64,000 nt of DNA from Pseudomonas sp. RC10 (GTDB lineage Bacteria; Pseudomonadota; Gammaproteobacteria; Pseudomonadales; Pseudomonadaceae), in the NCBI RefSeq assembly GCF_038397775.1, contig NZ_CP151650.1:3348001-3412000 (forward strand), in the 5' to 3' direction. Positions 8,949 to 15,876 of this stretch are shown here, piece after piece. The position numbers and the translations under genes were made by a program. Each line of letters begins with the position of its first letter. The first letter of the stretch is position 1. The notes below the pieces were generated by a model. That model was not told the DNA's origin. It did not search any database and was given only the letters and a program-made list of their open reading frames with translations.

Positions 8949-9281
8949 ATGAGCAATCAATGGGTAGAGGTTTGTCACGTCGATGACATCGATGAAGAAG
9001 ATGTCATTCGCTTCGATCATCAACAGAAAACCTACGCGGTGTACCGCTCCCACAACAGCCAATACTTCGCCACCGACGGCCTGTGCACCCACGAGAAGAT
9101 TCATCTCGCCGACGGTCTGGTCATGGACTTCGTCATCGAATGCCCCAAGCACAACGGGCGTTTCGATTACCGCAACGGCAAGGCGCTGAACGCCCCGGCC
9201 TGCGTCAACCTCAAGACCTACCCGGTCAAGGTCGAAGCCGGGAAAGTCTTGCTCGACCTCTTGGGGCAGGGCGAAGCATGA
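8949..9281 (+). CDS. MocE-family Rieske-type 2Fe-2S ferredoxin
   Basis: A 110-residue protein with the Rieske cluster motifs C-T-H (Cys46, His48) and C-P-K-H (Cys65, His68), separated by 16 residues. There is no extra oxygenase domain, so it is a stand-alone ferredoxin. It would carry electrons from the reductase encoded next to the di-iron oxygenase encoded just upstream. Its stop overlaps the start of the reductase (ATGA), so stoichiometric expression is likely. ATG 8949 is preceded by AAGAGAGCACTGCC. Confidence 0.9.
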   Translation: MSNQWVEVCHVDDIDEEDVIRFDHQQKTYAVYRSHNSQYFATDGLCTHEKIHLADGLVMDFVIECPKHNGRFDYRNGKALNAPACVNLKTYPVKVEAGKVLLDLLGQGEA

Positions 9282-10522
9282 AGGCGTCCGAGACGCTGGT
9301 GATCGTCGGCGCCGGTCACGCGGGTGGCCGAGCGGCGCTGACCCTTCGGGAAGCGGGATTTACGGGGCGTATCGTGTTGATCGGCGATGAGCCGCATTTG
9401 CCCTACGAGCGTCCGCCGCTGTCGAAAGCGCTGCTCAAGGGTGAGTCGGACCTAGCCGCGTGCAGCCTGTTCAGTGAGGCGAGTTTCATCGCGTCGGGGA
9501 TCGAGCATCTCAGTGGGGTGAAAGCGACGCACATCGACCCAGCTCGGCATGAGGTGGTGTTGGACAGTGAGGTGTCGGTGGGTTACAGCAAGCTGCTGCT
9601 CGCCATCGGCGGTACGTCGCGCCGCCTCGATTTGGCGGGCCGCTCGTTCGACAACCTGCATTACCTGCGCACGTACGACGAAGCGGTCGAACTGGAAAAA
9701 CGCCTCACGCCCGGCACCCGGCTGGTCGTGGTGGGCGGCGGGTTCATCGGCCTTGAAGTGGCGGCCAGTGCTCGCGAGCGCGGCTGTGACGTGACGGTGC
9801 TGGAGGCCGGGACACGACTGGCGGCCCGTGCCCTGCCTGAACGGATCTCCGAGGCGTTGTTGGCGCTGCACCGACGTGAGGGCGTGACCATACACCTCGG
9901 CGCGCGGATCGAACGTTTCATCGGGGAAACCCACGTGGAAGCAGTGCAGCTGGCCGATGGGACGCGCGTGCCGTGCGACCGGTTGCTGGTGGGCATCGGG
10001 CTGCAACCGAATCTTGAGCTGGCGCGCCAGTCAGGACTGGAAACAGGCAGCGGCATTCGGGTAGATCGCTATCTGTGCACCAGCGCGCCGGACGTGTACG
10101 CGGCGGGGGATGCCTGCGAATTTCCCGGCATCGACGGCGGCTTTCAGCGTCAGGAAACCTGGCGCAATGCGGAGGCCCAGGGCCGCATCGCCGCGCTGAA
10201 CATGCTGGGTCAGGAGCAGCCGTTCACTGGCGTGCCGGGGTTCTGGTCCGATCATTACGCGTTCGGCTTGCAGACCGTGGGCGTGCTGGCGGCGGACGCG
10301 CGGATCGTCCAACGAGAGGGGGGCGATGGCGGGTTTTTGCTGCTGTACCTGGACTCCCAATCCAGGCTGACGGGCGCCAGTGGTTGGGGGCTCGGCAACA
10401 GCATCGCCAAAGACATCAAGCTGTGCGAGCGGCTGATCGAAAGCGGGGTCGTGTTACCCGTCGACGCACTGGCCGATGCCGGGGTGTCACTAAAAGGATT
10501 GCTGCGGGGTGCCCATGCCTGA
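9278..10522 (+). CDS. MocF-like FAD-dependent ferredoxin reductase
   Basis: A 414-residue NAD(P)H:ferredoxin reductase of the BphA4/rubredoxin-reductase type. The FAD Rossmann motif GAGHAGGRAA is near residue 10, ERPPLSK follows, the NAD-binding GGGFIGLE is near 150, and YAAGDACEF forms the second FAD motif. ATG 9278 overlaps the ferredoxin stop by 4 bp; a longer frame back to 9083 lies inside the ferredoxin gene and is not plausible. With the two preceding proteins it makes a complete three-component oxygenase. It overlaps the next gene by 8 bp. Confidence 0.9.
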   Translation: MKASETLVIVGAGHAGGRAALTLREAGFTGRIVLIGDEPHLPYERPPLSKALLKGESDLAACSLFSEASFIASGIEHLSGVKATHIDPARHEVVLDSEVSVGYSKLLLAIGGTSRRLDLAGRSFDNLHYLRTYDEAVELEKRLTPGTRLVVVGGGFIGLEVAASARERGCDVTVLEAGTRLAARALPERISEALLALHRREGVTIHLGARIERFIGETHVEAVQLADGTRVPCDRLLVGIGLQPNLELARQSGLETGSGIRVDRYLCTSAPDVYAAGDACEFPGIDGGFQRQETWRNAEAQGRIAALNMLGQEQPFTGVPGFWSDHYAFGLQTVGVLAADARIVQREGGDGGFLLLYLDSQSRLTGASGWGLGNSIAKDIKLCERLIESGVVLPVDALADAGVSLKGLLRGAHA

Positions 10523-11366
10523 GCGGTCATTGACGCGTGAGTTCGTGGTCTTCCAGTCGATGTGGGCCATGCAGAACGAACAGGGCGTGCTGCCGTCGCC
10601 TCTTGAACAGCAACTGACGAAGATTGCCGAAGCGGGTTTCGATGGCATCACTGATCACTTCTACGAACCGGGGGCGGCGCGGGAACTGGCAACGTTGGCG
10701 CGTAGCCTCGGGCTGCAGATCGAAGGCCAGTTGTTTCCGCAAACCGTCGACGGGTTGCAGCCTGCGTTGGACATCGCCAGCCAGTACGGTTGTCATCACC
10801 TGACGATTCAGGCCGACGTTCGCCCGCGCACGCTGAAGGAGGCGGTCACGCTGATCGAAGGCTGGCAGCGTCTGGCGGAGCAGGTGGATTTCCCCGTGCT
10901 GATCGAAACCCACCGCTACCGCGTGACCAACGACCTGCATTTCACCCTCGACCTGCTTCGGGAATTGCCGGAGATGAAGCTGTTGGCCGACCTGTCCCAT
11001 TACGTGGTGGGACGCGAGATCCCGCTGCCACCGAGTGATGAGGATCAGCGTCAGATTGAGGCCATCCTGCGGCACAGTTGGGGCTTTCATGGCCGGGTCG
11101 CCAATAGTGAGCAGGTGCAGGTGCCGATCAGTTTTCCCCAGCATCAGCCTTGGCTGGCGCTGTTCAGCGAGTGGTGGCGGTTCGGGATGCAGGACTGGCG
11201 TGAGCGGCCGGAGGTGCAGGGGAGCCTGTCGTTTACCTGCGAACTGGGCCCGCCGCCCTATGGGATCACCGACCGATTTGGGCGGGATATCACTGACCGG
11301 TGGCAAGAGTCGTTGCAGATGAAGGATCTGGCTCGCCGCCTCTGGCAGGATTGCGCGCCAATCTGA
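10515..11366 (+). CDS. Sugar phosphate isomerase/epimerase-like TIM-barrel protein (MocC/IolE-like)
   Basis: A 283-residue AP-endonuclease-2/xylose-isomerase-like barrel. The N-terminus carries EAGFDGITDHF, a central metal-site region reads PVLIETHRYR, LLADLSHYVVGRE contains a likely Asp/His metal pair, and GFHGRVANSEQ follows. The family includes IolE, MocC and related isomerases or dehydratases of inositol derivatives. It overlaps the reductase gene, so it belongs to the moc-like operon. ATG 10515 is preferred over an in-frame GTG two codons upstream. The exact reaction is not determinable. Confidence 0.75.
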   Translation: MPERSLTREFVVFQSMWAMQNEQGVLPSPLEQQLTKIAEAGFDGITDHFYEPGAARELATLARSLGLQIEGQLFPQTVDGLQPALDIASQYGCHHLTIQADVRPRTLKEAVTLIEGWQRLAEQVDFPVLIETHRYRVTNDLHFTLDLLRELPEMKLLADLSHYVVGREIPLPPSDEDQRQIEAILRHSWGFHGRVANSEQVQVPISFPQHQPWLALFSEWWRFGMQDWRERPEVQGSLSFTCELGPPPYGITDRFGRDITDRWQESLQMKDLARRLWQDCAPI

Positions 11367-11432
11367 CGTTCTGGCACGCCCTGTGCTGTCCTGATCGATA
11401 CCGGGTTGTTGAACAATCCCGCTCGCTCAGGA

Positions 11433-12107
11433 ATGCACGCTGTGTCCATCGCCAAAGAAAACGGGTTGTCCCTCGCCGATCAGGTCGCGCACGAACTGCG
11501 TGAGGACATCATCAACGGTCGTTTGCTGTCCGGCATGCCGCTGGTGGAAACAGAACTGGTCCGCCATTACAGCGCGTCCCGCAACACCGTGCGCGAAGCC
11601 TTGCACCTGCTGGGGCGGGAAGGGTTGACCACCTACATACGGCACAAGGGCGTGATCGTCCGTCGCCTGACCGTGGACGACGTGCGTGACCTCTTCAGCG
11701 TGCGCCGCACCCTGGAATCCCGCGCCATTCTGGCCGGCCGCCCGCTGGCTCATCCCCAGACCGATCACATGGCCAACGCCATCGACGCCGCCGAGCTGGC
11801 CTGCGAGCGCGAAGACTGGCGGGCGTTCGGCACCCACAGCCTGCGTTTTCATCAGCAGGTCGTCGGCCTGCTGGGCAGCCCGTCGTTCAACGAATTCTTC
11901 ACCAACATCGTCGCCCAGATGCGCCTGGTGTTTTCCGCTGCCCTCGACGAAGCGAACTTTCAGGCGCCGTGGCTGGCGCGCGACCGCCACCTCTATCAGC
12001 TGCTGCTCGACGAACGACGGCTTGAAGCCAACGAGGCGATGGACAGCTACCTCAACGATTCCGAACACCAGGCGCTGACGCTGCTGGCCAGCGCTGCACA
12101 CCCTTGA
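11433..12107 (+). CDS. GntR-family (FadR/FCD) transcriptional regulator
   Basis: A 224-residue regulator. The N-terminal winged helix shows SLADQVAHELREDIINGRLL and SASRNTVREALHLLGREGL, and the C-terminal FCD ligand domain contains the conserved Arg/His pattern (RFHQQVVGLL). ATG 11433 follows CTCAGGA; an upstream in-frame TTG (11406) is less likely. It lies 66 bp after the isomerase gene and 30 bp before the DUF1989 gene, all in the same direction. It may control the DUF1989 protein alone or the whole block. Confidence 0.85.
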   Translation: MHAVSIAKENGLSLADQVAHELREDIINGRLLSGMPLVETELVRHYSASRNTVREALHLLGREGLTTYIRHKGVIVRRLTVDDVRDLFSVRRTLESRAILAGRPLAHPQTDHMANAIDAAELACEREDWRAFGTHSLRFHQQVVGLLGSPSFNEFFTNIVAQMRLVFSAALDEANFQAPWLARDRHLYQLLLDERRLEANEAMDSYLNDSEHQALTLLASAAHP

Positions 12108-12137
12108 ATCAAGCCACCTTTAAACCAGGAGAGCCTC

Positions 12138-12989
12138 ATGTATAAAGACTACCCAGCCGCGTATCAGGTCAGCAAAGGCTCGGCCTTGCAGGTCGACACG
12201 GCGTTTTACGAGCGCATTCGACAGGCGCAGGACCAGCGCACCCTGGTCGAGCAGTTCCAAGTGCCAATCCGCACCGGGCGGGCGTGGAAAGTGAAGGCAG
12301 GGCAGGTGTTCCGCGTCACCGCACCGGTCGGCCCGCAGGTGGGCGATTTCAACGTCTGGAACGCCAACGACCCCCGCGAACGCCTCTGGGCCGCCCGCAC
12401 CCGGCAGCTGCAAGGCGCCCACGTCACCACTCATGATCGCCTGTGGTCGAACTTGCCATTCCTGCGCCCGCTGGTGACCATCACCGACGACAGCCTCGCG
12501 GCTTACGGCATCGACGAACACGGCGGCCGTCTGCACGATTTGCTCGGCACCCGCTGCGACCCCTACGTCAACAAAATGCTCACCGGCGAAGATTTCCATC
12601 ACCACTGCCATTCCAACCTGACCCGCGCCGTGCTGCCTCACGGCCTGACCGAATTCGACGTGCACGATGTGCTGAACATCTTTCAATGCACCGGGCTCAA
12701 CCACGACGACATGTACTTCATGAAGGCCTGCCCGGCGCAGAAGGGCGATTACCTGGAATTCTTCGCCGAAATCGACCTGCTCTGCGCCTTGTCCACCTGT
12801 CCGGGCGGCGACCTGTCCTTGCCGATGTGGGGGCCTGAAGCACAAGACCCGCTCAGCGTCTGTCGGCCGTTGGGGGTGGAAATCTACGACCTGACGCCCG
12901 AGCTGCTGGACGGTTGGGAACAACCCAAACGCGCCGAGTACAACGGGTTGCATGGGTTGGGGATTGCCAAGGCAGCGTGGGAAAAATAG
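12138..12989 (+). CDS. DUF1989 / urea-carboxylase-associated family protein
   Basis: A 283-residue soluble protein of the DUF1989 family, whose members often sit next to urea carboxylase or amine/amide catabolism genes. Conserved stretches include GDFNVWNANDPRE, the CxxH-like HHHCHSNL near residue 155, and a C-rich CALSTCPGGD near 215, which could bind metal. AACCAGGAGAGCC gives a clear ribosome site. No urea carboxylase or allophanate hydrolase gene is nearby. Its position downstream of the moc-like genes suggests handling of the nitrogen released from an amino-inositol or other amine, but this is speculation. Confidence 0.75.
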   Translation: MYKDYPAAYQVSKGSALQVDTAFYERIRQAQDQRTLVEQFQVPIRTGRAWKVKAGQVFRVTAPVGPQVGDFNVWNANDPRERLWAARTRQLQGAHVTTHDRLWSNLPFLRPLVTITDDSLAAYGIDEHGGRLHDLLGTRCDPYVNKMLTGEDFHHHCHSNLTRAVLPHGLTEFDVHDVLNIFQCTGLNHDDMYFMKACPAQKGDYLEFFAEIDLLCALSTCPGGDLSLPMWGPEAQDPLSVCRPLGVEIYDLTPELLDGWEQPKRAEYNGLHGLGIAKAAWEK

Positions 12990-13196
12990 CTACGCCTGAG
13001 TGTCCTGGATGGGGGGCTTCGGACAGCAGACGCTGAGCCTGCTGTTCGATGAATTCAAGTCCGTGAAAAGCGGGGCCAGCGACATCACTCTGTCATGCCC
13101 GCAGATTTTTTACATCCGCCCATTTTTTTTTTTACAAAACGCCCAATAGCCTCAGAAAATTTTACAGGTCGCCGGGGCGGATCGAACGGGATGACC

Positions 13197-13598
13197 TCAA
13201 GCATCCCGCAACAAGTCATGGGCGTTGAGCAGGCTCCAGGCGATTTCAGGGCGTTTTTCCAGGCCGCGGCGGATGGCGGCGGGGATGGCGGCTCGGGTCT
13301 TGCGACAGAGGCCGGGGAGGTCGGCGATGTCGATGACGATGCCACGCATGCTGCGCACTTCCTTGAAACCGGGGGCGACGTCGAGGCGGATGCCGAGTTG
13401 CTCGTACAGGCGCCGTTGCATGTGTTCCAGATCGGTGAGGCTGGCGATGTTTTCCAGCCGTTCGAGGAGGCGCTTTTCCTCGGGCTTGGTCAGGCGGAGG
13501 ATGCGTTGGTCTGCCCCGGCGGTCTCCAGCAGGCGTTCGCGGTCGCAGATGCAGGCGCCGGGCGGGCAGGGTGAGCGGATCGGCAGTATGGGGATCAT
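13197..13598 (-). CDS. Conserved Pseudomonas hypothetical protein with N-terminal Cys motif
   Basis: A 133-residue protein beginning MIPILPIRSPCPPGACICDR, with a short Cys-x4-Cys-x-Cys cluster (CPPGACIC), then a helical region (RLTKPEEKRLLERLENI) and a final domain with GLCRKTRAAIPAAIRRGLE. I recall similar proteins across pseudomonads without known function; the clustered cysteines could bind a metal or iron-sulfur cluster. It is encoded alone, convergent with the DUF1989 gene, with about 200 bp between. Confidence 0.6.
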   Translation of the reverse strand: MIPILPIRSPCPPGACICDRERLLETAGADQRILRLTKPEEKRLLERLENIASLTDLEHMQRRLYEQLGIRLDVAPGFKEVRSMRGIVIDIADLPGLCRKTRAAIPAAIRRGLEKRPEIAWSLLNAHDLLRDA

Positions 13599-13790
13599 GG
13601 GTGCCGATCATAGCGAGGGGGATCGGGGATTTATAGGGCTTCGATGGACGGCCTCGTGATCGAGTCGCCGGACGGTCTTGCTGTGTGATCAGCGTCTCGT
13701 TGCGCAGCCGTTGGTGCAGAAAAAACGAACGCTGGCGTGTCTCGGTCCTCGAACGTTCATACCCCTCGCGGTCATTCTGGAGAGACGACG

Positions 13791-14486
13791 ATGATCAGTT
13801 CGCGCAAGACCTTGATGCCTTTGTTGTTTGTCGCGGCCGCCGTTGCATCGGGCGGTGTGGTGGCGCAGTCCTCTGTTTCATCACCGGTCATGCTCGCGGC
13901 GTCCGGTATTGGCGGTGGGGGCGCGGGTGGCGGTTCGGCAGGGGGCGGGGCTGCTGGCGGTGGCGCGGCAGGTGGTGCGGCGGGCACGGGGGCTGCCGGA
14001 ACCAATGCCGCCGGGACCAATGGCACCAACAGCGGCAACACCAACGCGACCGGGACCAATGGCACGAATAGCAGCAACACGAATGCCACGGGCACCAACG
14101 GCACGAACGTGAACGGCACCGACGCCGCCCACACCAATGGCAGCAACAGCAGCAATACCAACGCCACCGGCACCAATGGCACCAATGCCAACAGCACTGA
14201 CGCGGCCCACACCAACGGCAGCAACAGCACTAACACCACCGCGCCGAACACCTCGACCACCAACGGGGTCAATAACGGGACCGGGCAAAATGGCGTGAAC
14301 AACGGTGGTGTCAACAACGGCAACGTGGGGACGACCAACCCAGCGTTGAGACCGGGTAACGGCGTGGGTGGCTCGTCATCGGCGCCGTCCTCCAGTGGCA
14401 ACAGTGATTCCCTGCAGCAGGAACGTCAGCAGAGTGGCGAGCGGATGATCATGGAGCGCAAGGGGCAGATTCAGGAGGCCAACTGA
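13791..14486 (+). CDS. Secreted low-complexity Asn/Thr/Gly repeat protein
   Basis: A 231-residue protein. The signal peptide is MISSRKTLMPLLFVAAAVAS... with likely cleavage after VVA. Next comes a Gly/Ala tract (GGGGAGGGSAGGGAAGGG), then a long run of TNGTN / SSNTNATG units, including two consecutive copies of a 26-residue block (NATGTNGTNxNxTDAAHTNG followed by SNSxNT). The C-terminus is Gln/Glu-rich and charged (LQQERQQSGERMIMERK). ATG 13791 is preceded by TGGAGAGACGACG. No catalytic domain is seen. A cell-surface, matrix or stress role is possible; the function is unknown. Confidence 0.75.
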   Translation: MISSRKTLMPLLFVAAAVASGGVVAQSSVSSPVMLAASGIGGGGAGGGSAGGGAAGGGAAGGAAGTGAAGTNAAGTNGTNSGNTNATGTNGTNSSNTNATGTNGTNVNGTDAAHTNGSNSSNTNATGTNGTNANSTDAAHTNGSNSTNTTAPNTSTTNGVNNGTGQNGVNNGGVNNGNVGTTNPALRPGNGVGGSSSAPSSSGNSDSLQQERQQSGERMIMERKGQIQEAN

Positions 14487-14524
14487 GGCGGTGTGTCAGG
14501 CGATTCAGCGTTCCCTGATCCGTC

Positions 14525-14680
14525 GTCTTCGCTGCCGTCGTGACCTCCGGCGACTCCCACAGGACTTGTTGCGAATCCGCGACCTGCGACCGACGCCTCT
14601 ACAGTTGATCGTGCCCACCGGATCAAGGATGGCGCGAAATCCCGTGGGAGACGCCGGAGGTTACGGCGGCAGCGAAAGCG
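14525..14680. repeat. Inverted pair of second REP-like family
   Basis: The left arm TTCGCTGCCGTCGTGACCTC and right arm GTGGGAGACGCCGGAGGTTA are inverse copies about 80 bp apart. It is the same family as 1857-2018. It fills most of the 348-bp gap before the DoxX gene. Confidence 0.75.
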
Positions 14681-14834
14681 GTCCACCGGATTCACCCCAC
14701 CTTCGGCCACGCACAAACCGTCCATTCACAGCACGTCCGTTCAATACCCGCAAATCCCCCCACGACACTATGGCTTCAAGACCTGCCATCCCTCATCGAG
14801 GACATGGCGGTATTCATGAATCCGTTGGTGTGAA

Positions 14835-15251
14835 ATGAGCTATTCGACTTTCAACGACCGCGCGCTGGACCTGGGGCTGTTGTTCCTGCGGGGCAGCGGT
14901 GCGCTGTTTCTGCTGTTCGTCCACGGCCTGCCCAAGCTGCTGGATTACAAGGCGCAGCTCACGCTGATCGAAGACCCTTTCCACTTGGGCGGCGTCTTGA
15001 CCCTGAGCCTGGCGATTTTTGCCGAGGTGCTGTGCCCGTTGCTGATCCTTGCCGGTGTGCTGGCCCGGCTTGCCTGCCTGCCGATTCTATTTCTGCTGCT
15101 GGTGGCGCTGGTCGTGGTGCACAGCGACTGGAGCGTCGAGCAAGGCCAGTTCGGCTGGCTGCTGATCATCATTTTCACCAGCGTATTGATTGCCGGTCCC
15201 GGTCGTCTGGCGCTCAATCTTCGCATGCCGGGAGCGCTTCGCTATGCCTGA
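14835..15251 (+). CDS. DoxX-family membrane protein
   Basis: A 138-residue protein with four hydrophobic segments and the DoxX-type opening (LGLLFLRGSGALFLLFVHGL, then PKLLDY). DoxX proteins accompany oxidoreductases or redox-stress systems. The gene overlaps the next one by 8 bp and begins a four-gene run with the monooxygenase-domain protein, the exported amidohydrolase and the YcaC-like hydrolase. ATG 14835 gives the normal family length. Confidence 0.85.
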   Translation: MSYSTFNDRALDLGLLFLRGSGALFLLFVHGLPKLLDYKAQLTLIEDPFHLGGVLTLSLAIFAEVLCPLLILAGVLARLACLPILFLLLVALVVVHSDWSVEQGQFGWLLIIIFTSVLIAGPGRLALNLRMPGALRYA

Positions 15252-15876
15252 AACCGTTCTGTCCGCCGATATCCCCGCGCCGTCGACGTTGTCACCCGAC
15301 GAGATCGTGACGCTGGTGGTCAAGCACCGCGTCAAGCACGGGATGGAAACGCAATACGAAGCCTGGCTGCGCCGCACGGTCACCATTGCCAGCACCTACC
15401 CGGGGCACCTCGGGGTGGACGTCGTTCGCGGCAAGTCCGACGGTTTGCACACCTTCACCTGTGTGCTGCGCTTCTCCTGCACCGAGGTCATGCAGAGCTG
15501 GCTCAGCTCCACCCAGCGCCGCGACTTGGTCGCTGAAGTGGCGCACATGCTCGCCGACGGCGACACCACCGAGGTCAATCGCCATAGCGAATTCTGGTTC
15601 GTTCCGGCCAGCGAGCTGCCACCGCCGCCGCGCTGGAAACAGGCCGTGGTGACCTTTTGCGTGATCTGCCCGCTGACCCTGCTGATCCCGCTGCTGTGGG
15701 GGCCGGTCTTTCGCGCATTTCCGTTGCTCGCTAATTACGTGATCAGCACGGCGCTGGTGACGATCACCATCGTGTTGCTGGTGGTGTACCTGCTGATGCC
15801 CCAAGCGACAAAGCTGGCTGCGCCATGGCTGAACGCCAAACCCGAGCCGCTGCCCGGTGCCGACCATGAAGGATGA
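15244..15876 (+). CDS. Antibiotic-biosynthesis-monooxygenase-domain protein with C-terminal membrane segments
   Basis: A 210-residue protein. Residues about 18-110 form an ABM dimeric ferredoxin-like domain (VTLVVKHRVKHGMETQYEAW, HTFTCVLRFS). Two hydrophobic helices follow (FCVICPLTLLIPLLWG and VISTALVTITIVLLVVYLLM). This ABM-plus-two-helix architecture is common in bacterial operons with DoxX and amidohydrolase genes; its reaction is unknown. ATG 15244 lies inside the DoxX stop region, and the coding end overlaps the amidohydrolase start by 11 bp, so the three genes are translationally coupled. Confidence 0.82.
   Translation: MPETVLSADIPAPSTLSPDEIVTLVVKHRVKHGMETQYEAWLRRTVTIASTYPGHLGVDVVRGKSDGLHTFTCVLRFSCTEVMQSWLSSTQRRDLVAEVAHMLADGDTTEVNRHSEFWFVPASELPPPPRWKQAVVTFCVICPLTLLIPLLWGPVFRAFPLLANYVISTALVTITIVLLVVYLLMPQATKLAAPWLNAKPEPLPGADHEG

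Noticed and set aside
11370..11390. Sigma-54 promoter TGGCAC near the GntR gene
   Set aside because: The -12 element has wrong spacing and sequence (TGTGC rather than TTGCA), so the match is likely chance.
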